Below are positions 35,554 through 44,120 of a DNA stretch of 64,000 bases, in pieces. Position 1 is the first letter of the stretch, and each line of letters begins with the position of its first letter. The stretch is from assembly GCF_014205675.1 (NCBI RefSeq), contig NZ_JACIIX010000003.1, positions 293,983 through 357,982 on the forward strand, read 5' to 3'. Source of the DNA: Novispirillum itersonii. GTDB lineage: Bacteria; Pseudomonadota; Alphaproteobacteria; Rhodospirillales; Rhodospirillaceae. A program made the position numbers and the translations under genes. A model generated the notes under the pieces. The model saw only the letters and a program-made list of their open reading frames with translations. It was not told the DNA's origin and searched no databases.

Positions 35554-36156
35554 ATGGCGTTCAAGCTGCATCCGCCCCGTTTCCTGTCCCTGTCCACCGG
35601 CCTGCGGGCAGGCCTGCTGGGGGCGCTGGTGCTGCCGGTCCTGCTGGCGGTGGCGTCTCCGGCCCGTGCCGACATGGACCTTCCGCTGGAAAGCCCGATT
35701 GTCAGGACGATGATGAACCAGAACTGGGACGAGCTGAAGCGCGCCTTTCTGGGGGGCACCAATGTCAACGGCACCGATAATTCCAAGCAGCCGCTGATCG
35801 TGCTGGCCGCCCGCAATAACCTGATCCCGGCCATCGACATCATGCTGGATCAGCGGGCGAAGGTGGACCAGCCGGATCCCTTCGGCAATTCTGCCCTGCT
35901 GTGGGCGGCTGACCAGAACAACGTTGAAATCGTCGACCGGCTGATCAAGGCCGGAGCCAACATCAACCTTCAGAACCGTCAGGGGGTGACCGCCCTGATG
36001 CGGGCATCGGAAAAGGGATCGGTCGCGGCGGTGGAAAAGCTGCTGAAGGCCGGGGCCGATGTCACCCTGAACGATTATACCGGCCGGGATGCGCTGTCGT
36101 GGGCGCAGGCCGGAGGGAACGGCAAGATTCAGCGCCTGCTGGAAAAGGCCCGCTGA
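35554..36156 (+). CDS. Exported ankyrin-repeat protein
   Basis: A 200-residue protein with a signal peptide (hydrophobic GLLGALVLPVLLAVASPA, cut after ARA near residue 39). Four ankyrin-type repeats follow (for example DPFGNSALLWAADQNNVEIVDRLIKAGANINLQNRQGVTALMRASEKGSVAAVEKLLKAGADV). Ankyrin repeats bind proteins; the partner is unknown and a periplasmic place is inferred. It is divergent from cobA by 175 bases and is followed 14 bases later by the HAD gene. Confidence 0.87.
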   Translation: MAFKLHPPRFLSLSTGLRAGLLGALVLPVLLAVASPARADMDLPLESPIVRTMMNQNWDELKRAFLGGTNVNGTDNSKQPLIVLAARNNLIPAIDIMLDQRAKVDQPDPFGNSALLWAADQNNVEIVDRLIKAGANINLQNRQGVTALMRASEKGSVAAVEKLLKAGADVTLNDYTGRDALSWAQAGGNGKIQRLLEKAR

Positions 36157-36170
36157 CCGGTCGGCGCGGG

Positions 36171-36950
36171 ATGATGACCCCGGCGGCCCTGCTGTTCGAT
36201 ATGGACGGCACCATTGCCGAGACGGAAGAGCTGCACCGCTGCTGTTTCAACAGGGCGTTTGCCGCCTTCCATCTGCCGTGGCACTGGGATGAACCGACCT
36301 ATCACCGTCTGCTTGATGTGCCGGGGGGACGGGAGCGGATTGCCGCCTATGCCACCCGGACCGGGACGGCGGACTATGTGGCCCTGACCGACAATCCGGC
36401 CCTTGATGCGTTGCACCGCTGGAAAACCACCGATATGGCGGCGCTTCTGGCCTCCGGTGACAGCGGCCTTGTCGCCCGCCCCGGGGTGGCCCGCCTGTGC
36501 CGGGAGGCTTTATCCGCCGGTGTGGCGCTGGCGCTGGTGACCACCAGCCAGCGTCCGGTGGCGGAACAGGTGCTGCGGCAGACCTTGGGGGAAGAGCTGG
36601 CGGCCGGATTCCGGGTGGTGATCTGCGGGTCGGATGTCCGGGTCAAGAAACCGGATCCGGAAAGCTATCTGCTGGCCTTGCAGCGGCTGGGGGTGGACGC
36701 CGGGCAGGCGGTGGCGGTCGAGGATTCCGCCGTCGGCCTGCACTCCGCCCGCTCTGCCGGTCTACGCTGCGTGATCACGGAAAGTCTGTATACCCGCGAG
36801 CAGGATTTTTCCGGGGCGGCGCTGGCGGTGTCGGATCTGGGCGAGCCGGACCGCTGGCCGGTGCCGGTGCGGCCGGTACGGGGCGGGGCTCCGGTGGCAC
36901 CGGTGACAGTGGCCAGTCTTGGGCGGCTGTTGCAGGCGGTTCCGGCCTGA
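36171..36950 (+). CDS. HAD family phosphatase, CbbY / beta-phosphoglucomutase subgroup
   Basis: A 259-residue haloacid dehalogenase-type hydrolase. The nucleophile D10 and acid D12 are in LLFDMDGTIAETEELH, the Thr motif II is ALVTTSQRP, Lys is in VKKPDPESYLLAL and motif IV is VAVEDSAVGLHSARSAGL. The cap domain fits CbbY-like phosphatases acting on sugar phosphates. Substrate specificity cannot be read. ATGs at 36171 and 36174 are both possible; an upstream frame overlapping the ankyrin gene is not convincing. Confidence 0.88.
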   Translation: MMTPAALLFDMDGTIAETEELHRCCFNRAFAAFHLPWHWDEPTYHRLLDVPGGRERIAAYATRTGTADYVALTDNPALDALHRWKTTDMAALLASGDSGLVARPGVARLCREALSAGVALALVTTSQRPVAEQVLRQTLGEELAAGFRVVICGSDVRVKKPDPESYLLALQRLGVDAGQAVAVEDSAVGLHSARSAGLRCVITESLYTREQDFSGAALAVSDLGEPDRWPVPVRPVRGGAPVAPVTVASLGRLLQAVPA

Positions 36951-36973
36951 AACGGCACCGTCTGTCTGATATA

Positions 36974-37007
36974 AAAACCCCGGCCAGAGAGTTCTGGCCG
37001 GGGTTTT
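36974..37007. terminator. Bidirectional terminator, HAD gene / phaA
   Basis: A perfect 15-bp stem (AAAACCCCGGCCAGA and its complement) with loop GAGT. There are four T after the stem on each strand, between two convergent genes. Confidence 0.93.
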
Positions 37008-37039
37008 GTCTTTATGGGCCGTCGGGGCGCTGACGGAGA

Positions 37040-38215
37040 TCAGTCGCGCTCGATGGTCAGGGCAACGCCCATACCGCCGCCGATGCACAGGGTGGCAAGG
37101 CCCTTCTTGGCATCGCGCTTCTGCATTTCGTGCAGCAGGGTGACGAAGATACGGTTGCCCGAGGCCCCGATCGGGTGACCCAGCGCAATGGCCCCGCCGT
37201 TGACGTTCACCTTCGACACGTCCCAGCCCATTTCGTGGTTCACACTCATCGCCTGCGCGGCGAAGGCTTCGTTGGCTTCGATCAGGTCGAGATCGGCAGC
37301 GGTCCAGCCCGCCTTTTCCAGCGCCTTTTTAGAGGCCGGGATCGGACCGGTGCCCATGAAGGCGGGATCCACCCCGGCGGCGGCGAACGACTTGATGCGG
37401 GCCAGCGGCTTCAGGCCGCGTTTGGCGGCGGCTTCGGCGCTCATCAGCACCACGGCGGAGGCGCCGTCATTGATGCCGGAGGCATTCCCGGCGGTGACGG
37501 TGCCGTCCTTGGCGAAGGCCGGGCGCAGCTTGCCCAGCGAGTCGGCGGTGGAGCCGAAGCGCGGGAACTCGTCGGTGTCGAACAGCTTCTGTTCTTTCTT
37601 AACGGTGTAGGTCACCGGGACGATTTCGTCCTTGAAGCGGCCGGAGGTGATGGCGGCTTCGGCCTTCTGCTGGGACGCGGCGGCGAAGGCATCCTGTGCC
37701 TCGCGGCTGAAGCCCCACTTGTTGGCAATGTTTTCGGCGGTGTTGCCCATGTGATAGCCGTTGAAGGCACACCACAGGCCGTCCTTGATCATGGTGTCGA
37801 CCAGTTCCGCCGACCCCATCTTGACGCCGGAGCGCAGATAGGTGCAGTGCGGGGCATTGGTCATGCTTTCCTGACCGCCGGCGACGACGATGTCGGCCAT
37901 GCCGGACAGGATGCTCATTGCGCCCTGCGCCACGGTGCGCAGGCCGGAGCCGCAGACCATGTTCAGCACATAGGCGGGAACGGTATCGGGCAGACCGGCC
38001 TTCAGCACGGCCTGACGGGCCGGGTTCTGGCCGGTGCCGCCGGTCAGGACCTGACCCATGATGACTTCGGAGACTTCGGCCCCGTCAACACCGGCGCGGG
38101 CCAGCGCTTCCTTGATGACAATCCCGCCCAGTTCGGCGGCGGAAAAGGCCGACAGGCTGCCGCTGAAGGCGCCGATGGCGGTACGGGTTGCGCTGACGAT
38201 AACGACTTCGGTCAT
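37040..38215 (-). CDS. phaA: Acetyl-CoA C-acetyltransferase (beta-ketothiolase)
   Basis: A 391-residue thiolase that condenses two acetyl-CoA to acetoacetyl-CoA, the first PHB step. The acyl-enzyme Cys is C88 in [11 protein letters not shown]. The His is in [14 protein letters not shown] and the second Cys in [18 protein letters not shown] 38215 starts the family sequence [15 protein letters not shown]. It follows phaC in the same direction after a 200-bp gap and probably has its own promoter. Confidence 0.96.
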   Translation of the reverse strand: MTEVVIVSATRTAIGAFSGSLSAFSAAELGGIVIKEALARAGVDGAEVSEVIMGQVLTGGTGQNPARQAVLKAGLPDTVPAYVLNMVCGSGLRTVAQGAMSILSGMADIVVAGGQESMTNAPHCTYLRSGVKMGSAELVDTMIKDGLWCAFNGYHMGNTAENIANKWGFSREAQDAFAAASQQKAEAAITSGRFKDEIVPVTYTVKKEQKLFDTDEFPRFGSTADSLGKLRPAFAKDGTVTAGNASGINDGASAVVLMSAEAAAKRGLKPLARIKSFAAAGVDPAFMGTGPIPASKKALEKAGWTAADLDLIEANEAFAAQAMSVNHEMGWDVSKVNVNGGAIALGHPIGASGNRIFVTLLHEMQKRDAKKGLATLCIGGGMGVALTIERD

Positions 38216-38415
38216 GGATCGTGTTCCTCCCTGATCCTGCCGTGGGGCTTTGCACCGCACGGGCTGACTGCGTTGCCGACATCGAAGCGTCCTGGTGTCC
38301 CGGTGTGGAACCGGGCGCCGGTGCCGGACCGCCCGAAAGAGTAGCGAGGGGGGCGGTGCAAGTCCATGGGATATTGCGCCGCAAAATAGTATCGGGCCGG
38401 TTTCCTGCCGTCGCG

Positions 38416-39516
38416 TCAGCCGGGCTGTTCTGCCGGGGTTTCGGCGCAGGCCCGGCGCAGCCAGCGGGCCAGCGGGCCATAGACCGTCCGCACGGCGGCG
38501 CTGCCGGTCATCATGCCGATGTGGCCCAGCGGCACATCCAGACGGGTGGTGCCGCCGGGAGCACCCCGCAGGGCATCGGACAGGGCAATGGCGGATCCGG
38601 GGGGTACGATCCGGTCATTCAGCGGGACGATGGTCAGGGACGGGATGGTCAGGCCGCCGGGCCGTATGGTCTGGCCATCCACCGCCCATTCCTGCCGGAA
38701 GGTGCGGTTCTCGCCGTACCAGTGCAGCAGGCATTCCTGCGCTGCCGGTCCGGCCAGAGGCACCCCGTCGTTCACCCAATCCTCCAGGGCGACAAAGGCC
38801 TTGGCCTTGTCGGAAGATTGCGGCAACCCGGAAAACATGCGGAATTTGCGGGAGATCGACCCCGGATCGAGCCCGGAGAACATCGCCTGAAGAATATCGA
38901 CCGGCAGGAAGCCGAGATGTTCCACCGCCTCCGCCACTTTCTGGCGGGTTTCCAGCAGCAGACGCAGGCCGCCGCCGGATCCGGCATGGAAGTTCCACGG
39001 GGTGGCCAGCCCGACATAGGCGGCGCACAGGTCCGGGCGGCGCTGGGCCAGCGCCAGCGTCAGCACCCCGCCCATGCAGTACCCGATGACCGCCGGTTTC
39101 CGTCCGGTCAGCCGCAGAACTTCCGCCGCCGCCGGTTCCAGCCGGTGCAGGACGTAATCCCCGAGGGAAAACCGGCGCTCCTCCAGCGGGTCGCCCCAGT
39201 CTACCAGAAACGGCCGGAAGCCACGCCGGGCCAGCCAGCGCATGAAGCTGCGCTTTCCGTTCAGGTCCAGCACATAAGCGCGGTTGACCAGCGACGGAAT
39301 CGCCAGCACCGGCAGGCCGTCCTCCGGCCCGCCGTAGCTGCGCAGGCTGACGCCGCCCGCCTGCCAGACCACCGGGGCATCTTTCAGGCGGCGGCGGTAG
39401 GGGTGATGGCGGTAGAGATCCAGTCCGTGCAGGAACTGGTTAAAGCGGCTGCGGGATTCCGCCTCGAATGCCTCGGCGAATTCAGCCGGGCTGGCGTCGC
39501 CGAGCAGGGTTGCCAT
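38416..39516 (-). CDS. phaC: Short PHA synthase-like alpha/beta hydrolase (class III PhaC-type)
   Basis: A protein of about 366 residues, the size of class III PhaC. The lipase-like box [12 protein letters not shown] has C147 as nucleophile (counted from ATG 39516). [18 protein letters not shown] (Asp) and [11 protein letters not shown] (His) complete the catalytic set, and ATPWNFHAG is a PhaC-type block. It should polymerise (R)-3-hydroxybutyryl-CoA. The start is uncertain: ATG 39516 overlaps the upstream phaE-like gene by 35 bases, whereas ATGs at 39606, 39618 or 39678 give longer overlaps. A non-synthase hydrolase paralogue cannot be excluded. Confidence 0.8.
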   Translation of the reverse strand: MATLLGDASPAEFAEAFEAESRSRFNQFLHGLDLYRHHPYRRRLKDAPVVWQAGGVSLRSYGGPEDGLPVLAIPSLVNRAYVLDLNGKRSFMRWLARRGFRPFLVDWGDPLEERRFSLGDYVLHRLEPAAAEVLRLTGRKPAVIGYCMGGVLTLALAQRRPDLCAAYVGLATPWNFHAGSGGGLRLLLETRQKVAEAVEHLGFLPVDILQAMFSGLDPGSISRKFRMFSGLPQSSDKAKAFVALEDWVNDGVPLAGPAAQECLLHWYGENRTFRQEWAVDGQTIRPGGLTIPSLTIVPLNDRIVPPGSAIALSDALRGAPGGTTRLDVPLGHIGMMTGSAAVRTVYGPLARWLRRACAETPAEQPG

Positions 39517-39997
39517 TTCCTCCGGCAGGTCGGGATTCCAACGCGTGGACCCGCTCTTCAAGAGCTGCGATGCGGCGCAGCAGCTCAGCAGTGAGGTCAG
39601 CTCCATTCCCAGAAACATCGGCAGCGGGCGCGGCCCCAGTCGCGGGGCCCGGCTGTGCAGCGGCGGGGGCGGGCTCATCGGCGGGCGTCTCTCCGGGCTG
39701 TGGGGCGGAAGCGGCGGCAGTGTGGGCGGCGGAGTGGCCCGCCGGTGCGGCCTGTGCGGTCTGTGGCCACAGACCGGCCAGATCCCTGGCGGCCTTCGGC
39801 AGGTCGTGCAGGGCCTCGCTGCCTTTGGTCATCATCGAGAAGGTCCGGGTCATCAGGTCCAGCGTTGCCGGGTCCTGCGACATCCTGCCGATCTGATCCT
39901 GCCACAGATCAAGGGTTTTGCGGGCCAGTGCCGACAGATCGGGCGGGGAGGCCGGGCCGCCGCTGTCGCCGCCGGGGGGAGAGGAGGGTTTTGTCAT
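39482..39997 (-). CDS. PhaE/phasin-like PHB-associated protein
   Basis: A 171-residue soluble protein. The N-terminal half, LSALARKTLDLWQDQIGRMSQDPATLDLMTRTFSMM, looks like the amphipathic helix of PhaE or phasins. A Pro/Ala-rich linker follows, then a C-terminal coiled coil (LTAELLRRIAALEERVHALESR). It is divergent from phaR, the usual site of a phasin gene, and overlaps phaC, the usual site of phaE. I infer it is a synthase partner or granule protein. It is less than half the length of known class III PhaE (about 350 residues). Confidence 0.65.
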   Translation of the reverse strand: MTKPSSPPGGDSGGPASPPDLSALARKTLDLWQDQIGRMSQDPATLDLMTRTFSMMTKGSEALHDLPKAARDLAGLWPQTAQAAPAGHSAAHTAAASAPQPGETPADEPAPAAAQPGPATGAAPAADVSGNGADLTAELLRRIAALEERVHALESRPAGGNGNPARRRQPG

Positions 39998-40054
39998 GGC
40001 CGCACCGAACGGGTTGAAAGAACAGTCTGAGAGAACACAGAGTACAGCAGGAAA

Positions 40055-40126
40055 TTGCTGCCGCACTTGCATTTTTCTTGCTGCAAAGCGGCATCGCAGG
40101 CACTGTTGAAGCTGCAATGACGCAGG
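40055..40126. promoter_or_regulatory. TGC-rich operator cluster between phaE-like gene and phaR
   Basis: Within the 184-bp divergent spacer, TGC/GCA words cluster: TTGCTGCCGCACTTGCA at 40055-40071, a second block at 40078-40102 beginning TTGCTGCAAAGCGGCA, and GCTGCAATGACGCAGG at 40111-40126. PhaR of Paracoccus and Rhodobacter binds TGC-rich sites between phaP and phaR, so autoregulation and control of the phaE-like gene are expected. The assignment is inference from composition and position. Confidence 0.6.
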
Positions 40127-40181
40127 GAAAGCCGGATGACGGCGCGGGAGACTGAACCCTGCCATAACAGGGAAACGCACA

Positions 40182-40766
40182 ATGGCTGAAACCAGGAACA
40201 GCCCGATCACCATTAAAAAGTACGCCAACCGTCGGCTGTACAACACGGCGACCTCCAGCTATGTCACGCTGGACCACCTGTGTCAGATGGTGAAGGACGG
40301 GACCGAATTCGTGGTCTATGACGCCAAGAGCGGCGATGACATCACCCGCTCCGTCCTGACCCAGATTATCGTCGAGGAAGAAAGCAAGGGTGGCCAGAAC
40401 CTGTTGCCGATCGGTTTTCTGCGCCAGTTGATCGGCTTTTACGGCGACAGTCTGGGCGGTCTGGTACCGCGCTATCTGGAACACAGCATGCAGGCGTTTT
40501 CGCATAACGAAGAGCGGATGCGCGACATGATGCAGAACGCCTTCGGCGGCATCTTTCCGCTGCAACAGTTTGAAGAGCTGAACAAACAGAACGTCTCCTT
40601 CTTCGAGAATGCGATGAAGATGTTTGGCCGGTTCTATGGAGAGGATGGGGTTCCGGGGAAGCCGGGCACCGCCCGCCCGGCGGCCGGGGAATCGAGCATT
40701 GATGACCTGAAGGCCAAGCTGAATGCCATGCAGGAACAGCTGGATGCCCTGAGCAAGAAGGGCTGA
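40182..40766 (+). CDS. phaR: Polyhydroxyalkanoate synthesis repressor PhaR
   Basis: A 194-residue regulator. The N-terminal DNA-binding domain reads ITIKKYANRRLYNTATSSYVTLDHLCQMVKDG, then VVYDAKSGDDITRSVLTQIIVEEE, matching PhaR throughout. The central part (FLRQLIGFYGDSLGGLVPRYLEHSMQAF) is thought to bind PHB, which releases the repressor from DNA. The C-terminus has a short coiled coil (LKAKLNAMQEQLDALSKK). Its own upstream spacer holds the TGC-rich cluster. Confidence 0.96.
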   Translation: MAETRNSPITIKKYANRRLYNTATSSYVTLDHLCQMVKDGTEFVVYDAKSGDDITRSVLTQIIVEEESKGGQNLLPIGFLRQLIGFYGDSLGGLVPRYLEHSMQAFSHNEERMRDMMQNAFGGIFPLQQFEELNKQNVSFFENAMKMFGRFYGEDGVPGKPGTARPAAGESSIDDLKAKLNAMQEQLDALSKKG

Positions 40767-41165
40767 GATCCCCTGTTATTTCAGATCCGCGTGATCTGAT
40801 GCCAAGCGGCCACCGTATCGGAAGACGGTGGTCGCTTTTTTGTTGGGGCACGCCAAAGGGGTGTTTATCTGCGTGTATTTGCAAAATGCACACGATTTTC
40901 CGACCAGAAGTTCATGTATTCGCATTCTGCAAAGGCTGCTTTGTTCTTTGGTGTATGAAAAAGGATATTATCGTATCAGGAGTAGTTCCGAGGGATCACT
41001 TGCAGCAATGGCGCGGGGAGCGTATCCCTTTAGTTGATCAGGGGGACAGAATATGGTCGCAGAAGATGACCGGTCCCGATCCATATCCAGCCGAAAGCCG
41101 CCAGTCCCGTTGGTGGTCCGTTCCCGGAAGATATGCCCGTGCTTGAGATGAGAGGGATGTCGATC
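40767..41165 (+). other. 399-bp region between phaR and the XRE regulator gene
   Basis: It holds the phaR terminator (40805-40842), then an AT-richer stretch (about 40,860-41,000) with TTGCAAAATGCACA near 40,878 and CTGCAAAGGCTGCTTTG near 40,926. These TGC words resemble those upstream of phaR and may mark PhaR control of the next gene. A 62-codon frame starting at 40957 has no ribosome site and is not accepted. Confidence 0.5.
40805..40842 (+). terminator. Rho-independent terminator of phaR
   Basis: AGCGGCCACCGT pairs with ACGGTGGTCGCT (12 pairs, one G-T wobble) around an eight-base loop, followed by TTTTTT, 38 bases after the stop. Confidence 0.92.
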
Positions 41166-41564
41166 ATGAACTACTCGCCCACCACCGTGCGCCCCGACCA
41201 GCCCGCCAACCGGGCCACTGACACCGACCGTCACGTCGGCACCAAAATCCGGGAACGCCGGATCATGCTGGGGCTGTCGCAGCAGCAGATGGCCGATATG
41301 ATCGGTGTGACCTACCAGCAGGCCCACAAGTACGAGCGCGGCATCAACCGCATCTCTGCCGGTCGCCTGTATGAGATTGCTCAGGTCCTGAATGTGCCGG
41401 TCAGCTATTTCTTTGAAGGGCTGGATGACGCCCGGGGGACCGATCTGGCCCCGCGTCAGCGGATGTGTCTGGAACTGGCCCGCAATTTCGCGATGATCCA
41501 GAACGAACGCCATCAGGAAGCGCTGTCCGGCCTGGCCCGGGCGCTGGCCTCCGATCCGGCCTGA
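41166..41564 (+). CDS. XRE-family helix-turn-helix transcriptional regulator
   Basis: A 132-residue DNA-binding protein. Residues about 23-78 form the HTH (VGTKIRERRIMLGLSQQQMADMIGVTYQQAHKYERGINRISAGRLYEIAQVLNVPVSYFF). The C-terminal 50 residues are helical and may mediate dimers. This alphaproteobacterial type is related to SinR/rhizobial regulators of surface and stress functions; its targets are unknown. ATG 41166 is preceded by AGAGGGA. Its placement after phaR, with TGC-rich words upstream, hints at a link with PHB control. Confidence 0.87.
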   Translation: MNYSPTTVRPDQPANRATDTDRHVGTKIRERRIMLGLSQQQMADMIGVTYQQAHKYERGINRISAGRLYEIAQVLNVPVSYFFEGLDDARGTDLAPRQRMCLELARNFAMIQNERHQEALSGLARALASDPA

Positions 41565-41638
41565 CCGGGATCTGTTCTGACCGTCAGGGTCCCTCCCGCG
41601 CCCCCGTGATGTCTGTCCGGGGGCGTTGGCGTTTGTGT

Positions 41639-41650
41639 GGGGGGGGGGGG
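41639..41650. repeat. Run of twelve G upstream of yifB
   Basis: Twelve consecutive G on the + strand in the 209-bp spacer between the XRE gene and yifB, 123 bases before the yifB ATG. It is the longest homopolymer I noticed in the window. Confidence 0.9.
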
Positions 41651-41773
41651 CGCTCATCTCACGGGTCGGCCGTCTCGCGGACCGGTTGTCTTCACGCGAT
41701 TGTTTACACACGATTCCTGCCCCTGTACGGTCACTTCCGCGTGTATTGGCGGATGGACGGGACCGGAACAGAG

Positions 41774-43297
41774 ATGACAGCGCATGTGCGGACGGTGGCC
41801 TTTGCCGGTATCGACACCATTGATATCGACGTACAGGTGCAGCTGTCCAACGGCCTTCCGGCATTCTCCATCGTCGGGCTTGCCGACAAGGCGGTCAGCG
41901 AGTCGCGGGAACGGGTCCGGGCGGCGCTGACCGCCATCGGTCTGGCTCTGCCGCCCAAACGCATCACCATCAATCTGGCCCCGGCGGATATCGTCAAGGA
42001 AGGCAGCCATTACGATCTGCCGATTGCCTGCGGGGTGCTGGCGGCCATGGGGATTCTGCCGCTGGAGGATATCGACCGCTATCTGGTGCTGGGGGAACTG
42101 GGGCTGGACGGATCGGTGGCACCGGTGTCCGGGGTGCTTCCGGCGGCGATGGCGGCGGTGGCGGCGGATCTGGGCCTGATCTGCCCGCAGCGTCAGGGGG
42201 CGGAAGCGGCGTGGGCCGGGGGCGATGATATTCTGGCAACGCCGTCCCTTCTGGCCCTGATCAATCATTTCAAAGGCACCGTGCTGCTGCCGCGTCCGGA
42301 GCCCCGGATGCCTGAAGACTCCGGCCACATCCCGGATCTGGGGGATGTCAAAGGGCAGGAGACCGCCAAGCGGGCGTTGGAGGTTGCCGCCGCCGGGGGC
42401 CATAACCTGCTGATGATCGGCCCGCCGGGATCCGGAAAATCCATGCTGGCGCGGCGTCTGCCGGGACTTTTGCCGCCGCTGACCCCCCAGGAAGCGCTGG
42501 AGGTTTCGGTGGTGCAGTCGATTGCCGGACTGCTGCCGGACAGCGGCCTGACCACCCGCCGTCCGTTCCGGGATCCGCATCATTCCGCCAGTATGCCGGC
42601 CCTGATCGGCGGCGGGTTACGCGCCAGACCGGGCGATATCAGTCTGGCCCACAACGGGGTGCTGTTTCTGGATGAGCTGCCGGAATTCCCCCGGCAGGTT
42701 CTGGAAGCCCTGCGGCAGCCGCTGGAAAGCGGGCGGGCGGTGATCAGCCGGGCCAATGCCCATATCAGTTATCCGGCCCGGGTGCAGCTGGTGGCGGCGA
42801 TGAACCCCTGCCGCTGCGGCTATCTGACCGATCCCGGCATGGCCTGCTCCAAGGCACCGCGCTGCGGGGATGATTATCAGAACCGGCTGTCCGGGCCGCT
42901 GCTGGACCGCATTGACCTGACTGTGGAGGTGATGGCGGTGCATCCGCTGGATCTGGCCGGGGCCCCGGCCGGGGAGACCTCCGCCCCGGTGGCGGAGCGG
43001 GTGGCGGCGGCATTGGACCGGCAGCGGGCCCGCTATGCCCGGCTGGACCCCTCCGGGGCGGTGCGCCGCAATGCCGAGGCGGACGGCAGTATTCTGGATC
43101 AGGCGGTGCAGCTTCAGGCGTCCGGGCAGGCCCTGCTGGCGGAAGCGGCGGGCCGCCTGCGGCTGTCGGCCCGGGGGTATCACCGGGTGCTGCGGGTGGC
43201 GCGCACCATTGCCGATCTGGCCAATCAGGATCAGGTGGACCGCCTGCATATCGCCGAGGCCCTCAGTTACCGCCGGGCCCGGGCGATGCCGGGGTAA
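41774..43297 (+). CDS. yifB: YifB family Mg-chelatase-like AAA+ ATPase (ComM-like)
   Basis: A 507-residue protein with an N-terminal Lon-S5-like domain (AFAGIDTIDIDVQVQLSNGLPAFSIVGLADKAV). The AAA+ core has Walker A MIGPPGSGKSMLARRL (P-loop about 216-223), Walker B GVLFLDELPEF, and a C-terminal lid with RLSARGYHRVLRVARTIADL. ComM, the studied homologue, is a branch-migration helicase for integrating transformed DNA; whether this strain is competent is unknown. The start at ATG 41774 begins MTAHVRTVAFAG, as in the family. Confidence 0.94.
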   Translation: MTAHVRTVAFAGIDTIDIDVQVQLSNGLPAFSIVGLADKAVSESRERVRAALTAIGLALPPKRITINLAPADIVKEGSHYDLPIACGVLAAMGILPLEDIDRYLVLGELGLDGSVAPVSGVLPAAMAAVAADLGLICPQRQGAEAAWAGGDDILATPSLLALINHFKGTVLLPRPEPRMPEDSGHIPDLGDVKGQETAKRALEVAAAGGHNLLMIGPPGSGKSMLARRLPGLLPPLTPQEALEVSVVQSIAGLLPDSGLTTRRPFRDPHHSASMPALIGGGLRARPGDISLAHNGVLFLDELPEFPRQVLEALRQPLESGRAVISRANAHISYPARVQLVAAMNPCRCGYLTDPGMACSKAPRCGDDYQNRLSGPLLDRIDLTVEVMAVHPLDLAGAPAGETSAPVAERVAAALDRQRARYARLDPSGAVRRNAEADGSILDQAVQLQASGQALLAEAAGRLRLSARGYHRVLRVARTIADLANQDQVDRLHIAEALSYRRARAMPG

Positions 43298-43337
43298 GGG
43301 ATTCCGGGGTAGGGATTCCGGGTAGGGATTCCGGGGT
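43297..43337. repeat. Three tandem copies of a 14-bp unit between yifB and the TVP38 gene
   Basis: AGGGATTCCGGGGT (copies 1 and 3) and a 13-base variant lacking one G (copy 2) lie back to back in the short gap between two convergent genes. They do not form a hairpin. They are probably replication slippage products. Confidence 0.85.
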
Positions 43338-43342
43338 CAGGT

Positions 43343-44110
43343 TTAGGCGACGTCGGTGCGCATCCGCCGGTACAGCCAGACGCCGATCAGGCCGGAGACC
43401 ACGAACAGCACCGCCGACAGGGCGATCTGCGCGGTGGCATCGACCTGCACCCCGGTGCCGAGCAGAACGAAGACAACGGTCTGCGGCAGATAGCCGACCA
43501 GCGTGCCGGAGAGAAAGCGTCCGGCGGGAACGCTGGAGACCCCGGCGCCCATGTTGGTGGCCAGATTCGACCCCACCGGCAGCAGGCGGATCAGCAGGGT
43601 CATCGAGAAGGGATGACCGCGCAGCAGCGTGTCCAGCCGTTCGATCCGGGCCGCGAACAGCCGCCGGACCAGCGACCGGCCGAGCAGGCGGGAATAGAAA
43701 AAGGAAACGGTACAGCCGATGATCTGGGCAAGGCTGGAAATCAGGATGCCCATGCCGAACCCGAAGGCGTAGCCGCCGCCGAAAGCGACCAGCTGACGCG
43801 GCACCCCGATCGCCGAGGTCATCGCGCCGAGTCCGATGAAAATCAGTTCCCCCAGAATCCCCTTGCCGATCACCTCGTGATCCAGCCAGCTGGTGGAGAG
43901 GGTATCGGCCAGCCCCAGCTTGCGGGCAGCGGTGCCGATCACCACCAGCGACGCAATCATGATCAGCCCCTTCATCAGGGACTTCAGGCCGCTCTGCTTC
44001 CGGGCGACGGTATCGCCGTCCTCCACCAGCAGGGAACTGCCCAGACCGGAGTCGGGGGAAAGGGACTCAGACAGCGGGGCCTGATCCGGTTTATCGGCGG
44101 AAACGGGCAT
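43343..44110 (-). CDS. TVP38/TMEM64 (DedA-like) membrane protein
   Basis: A 255-residue protein with about six TMs after a polar 50-residue N-terminus. The SNARE-associated/VTT core is visible as GAMTSAIGVPRQLVAFGGGYAFGFGMGILISSLAQIIGCTVSFFYSRLLGR and LIRLLPVGSNLATNMGAGVSSVPAGRFLSGTLVGYLPQTVVFVLLG. Members of this superfamily act as lipid scramblases or ion-coupled transporters. It starts 10 bases after the glycosyltransferase stop, so the two form an operon, consistent with a lipid-linked sugar role. Confidence 0.9.
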   Translation of the reverse strand: MPVSADKPDQAPLSESLSPDSGLGSSLLVEDGDTVARKQSGLKSLMKGLIMIASLVVIGTAARKLGLADTLSTSWLDHEVIGKGILGELIFIGLGAMTSAIGVPRQLVAFGGGYAFGFGMGILISSLAQIIGCTVSFFYSRLLGRSLVRRLFAARIERLDTLLRGHPFSMTLLIRLLPVGSNLATNMGAGVSSVPAGRFLSGTLVGYLPQTVVFVLLGTGVQVDATAQIALSAVLFVVSGLIGVWLYRRMRTDVA

Positions 44111-44120
44111 CGCTGTTCCC

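Noticed and set aside
40957..41146. 62-codon frame upstream of the XRE gene
   Set aside because: No ribosome site, no recognisable sequence, and it lies in what looks like a promoter region.
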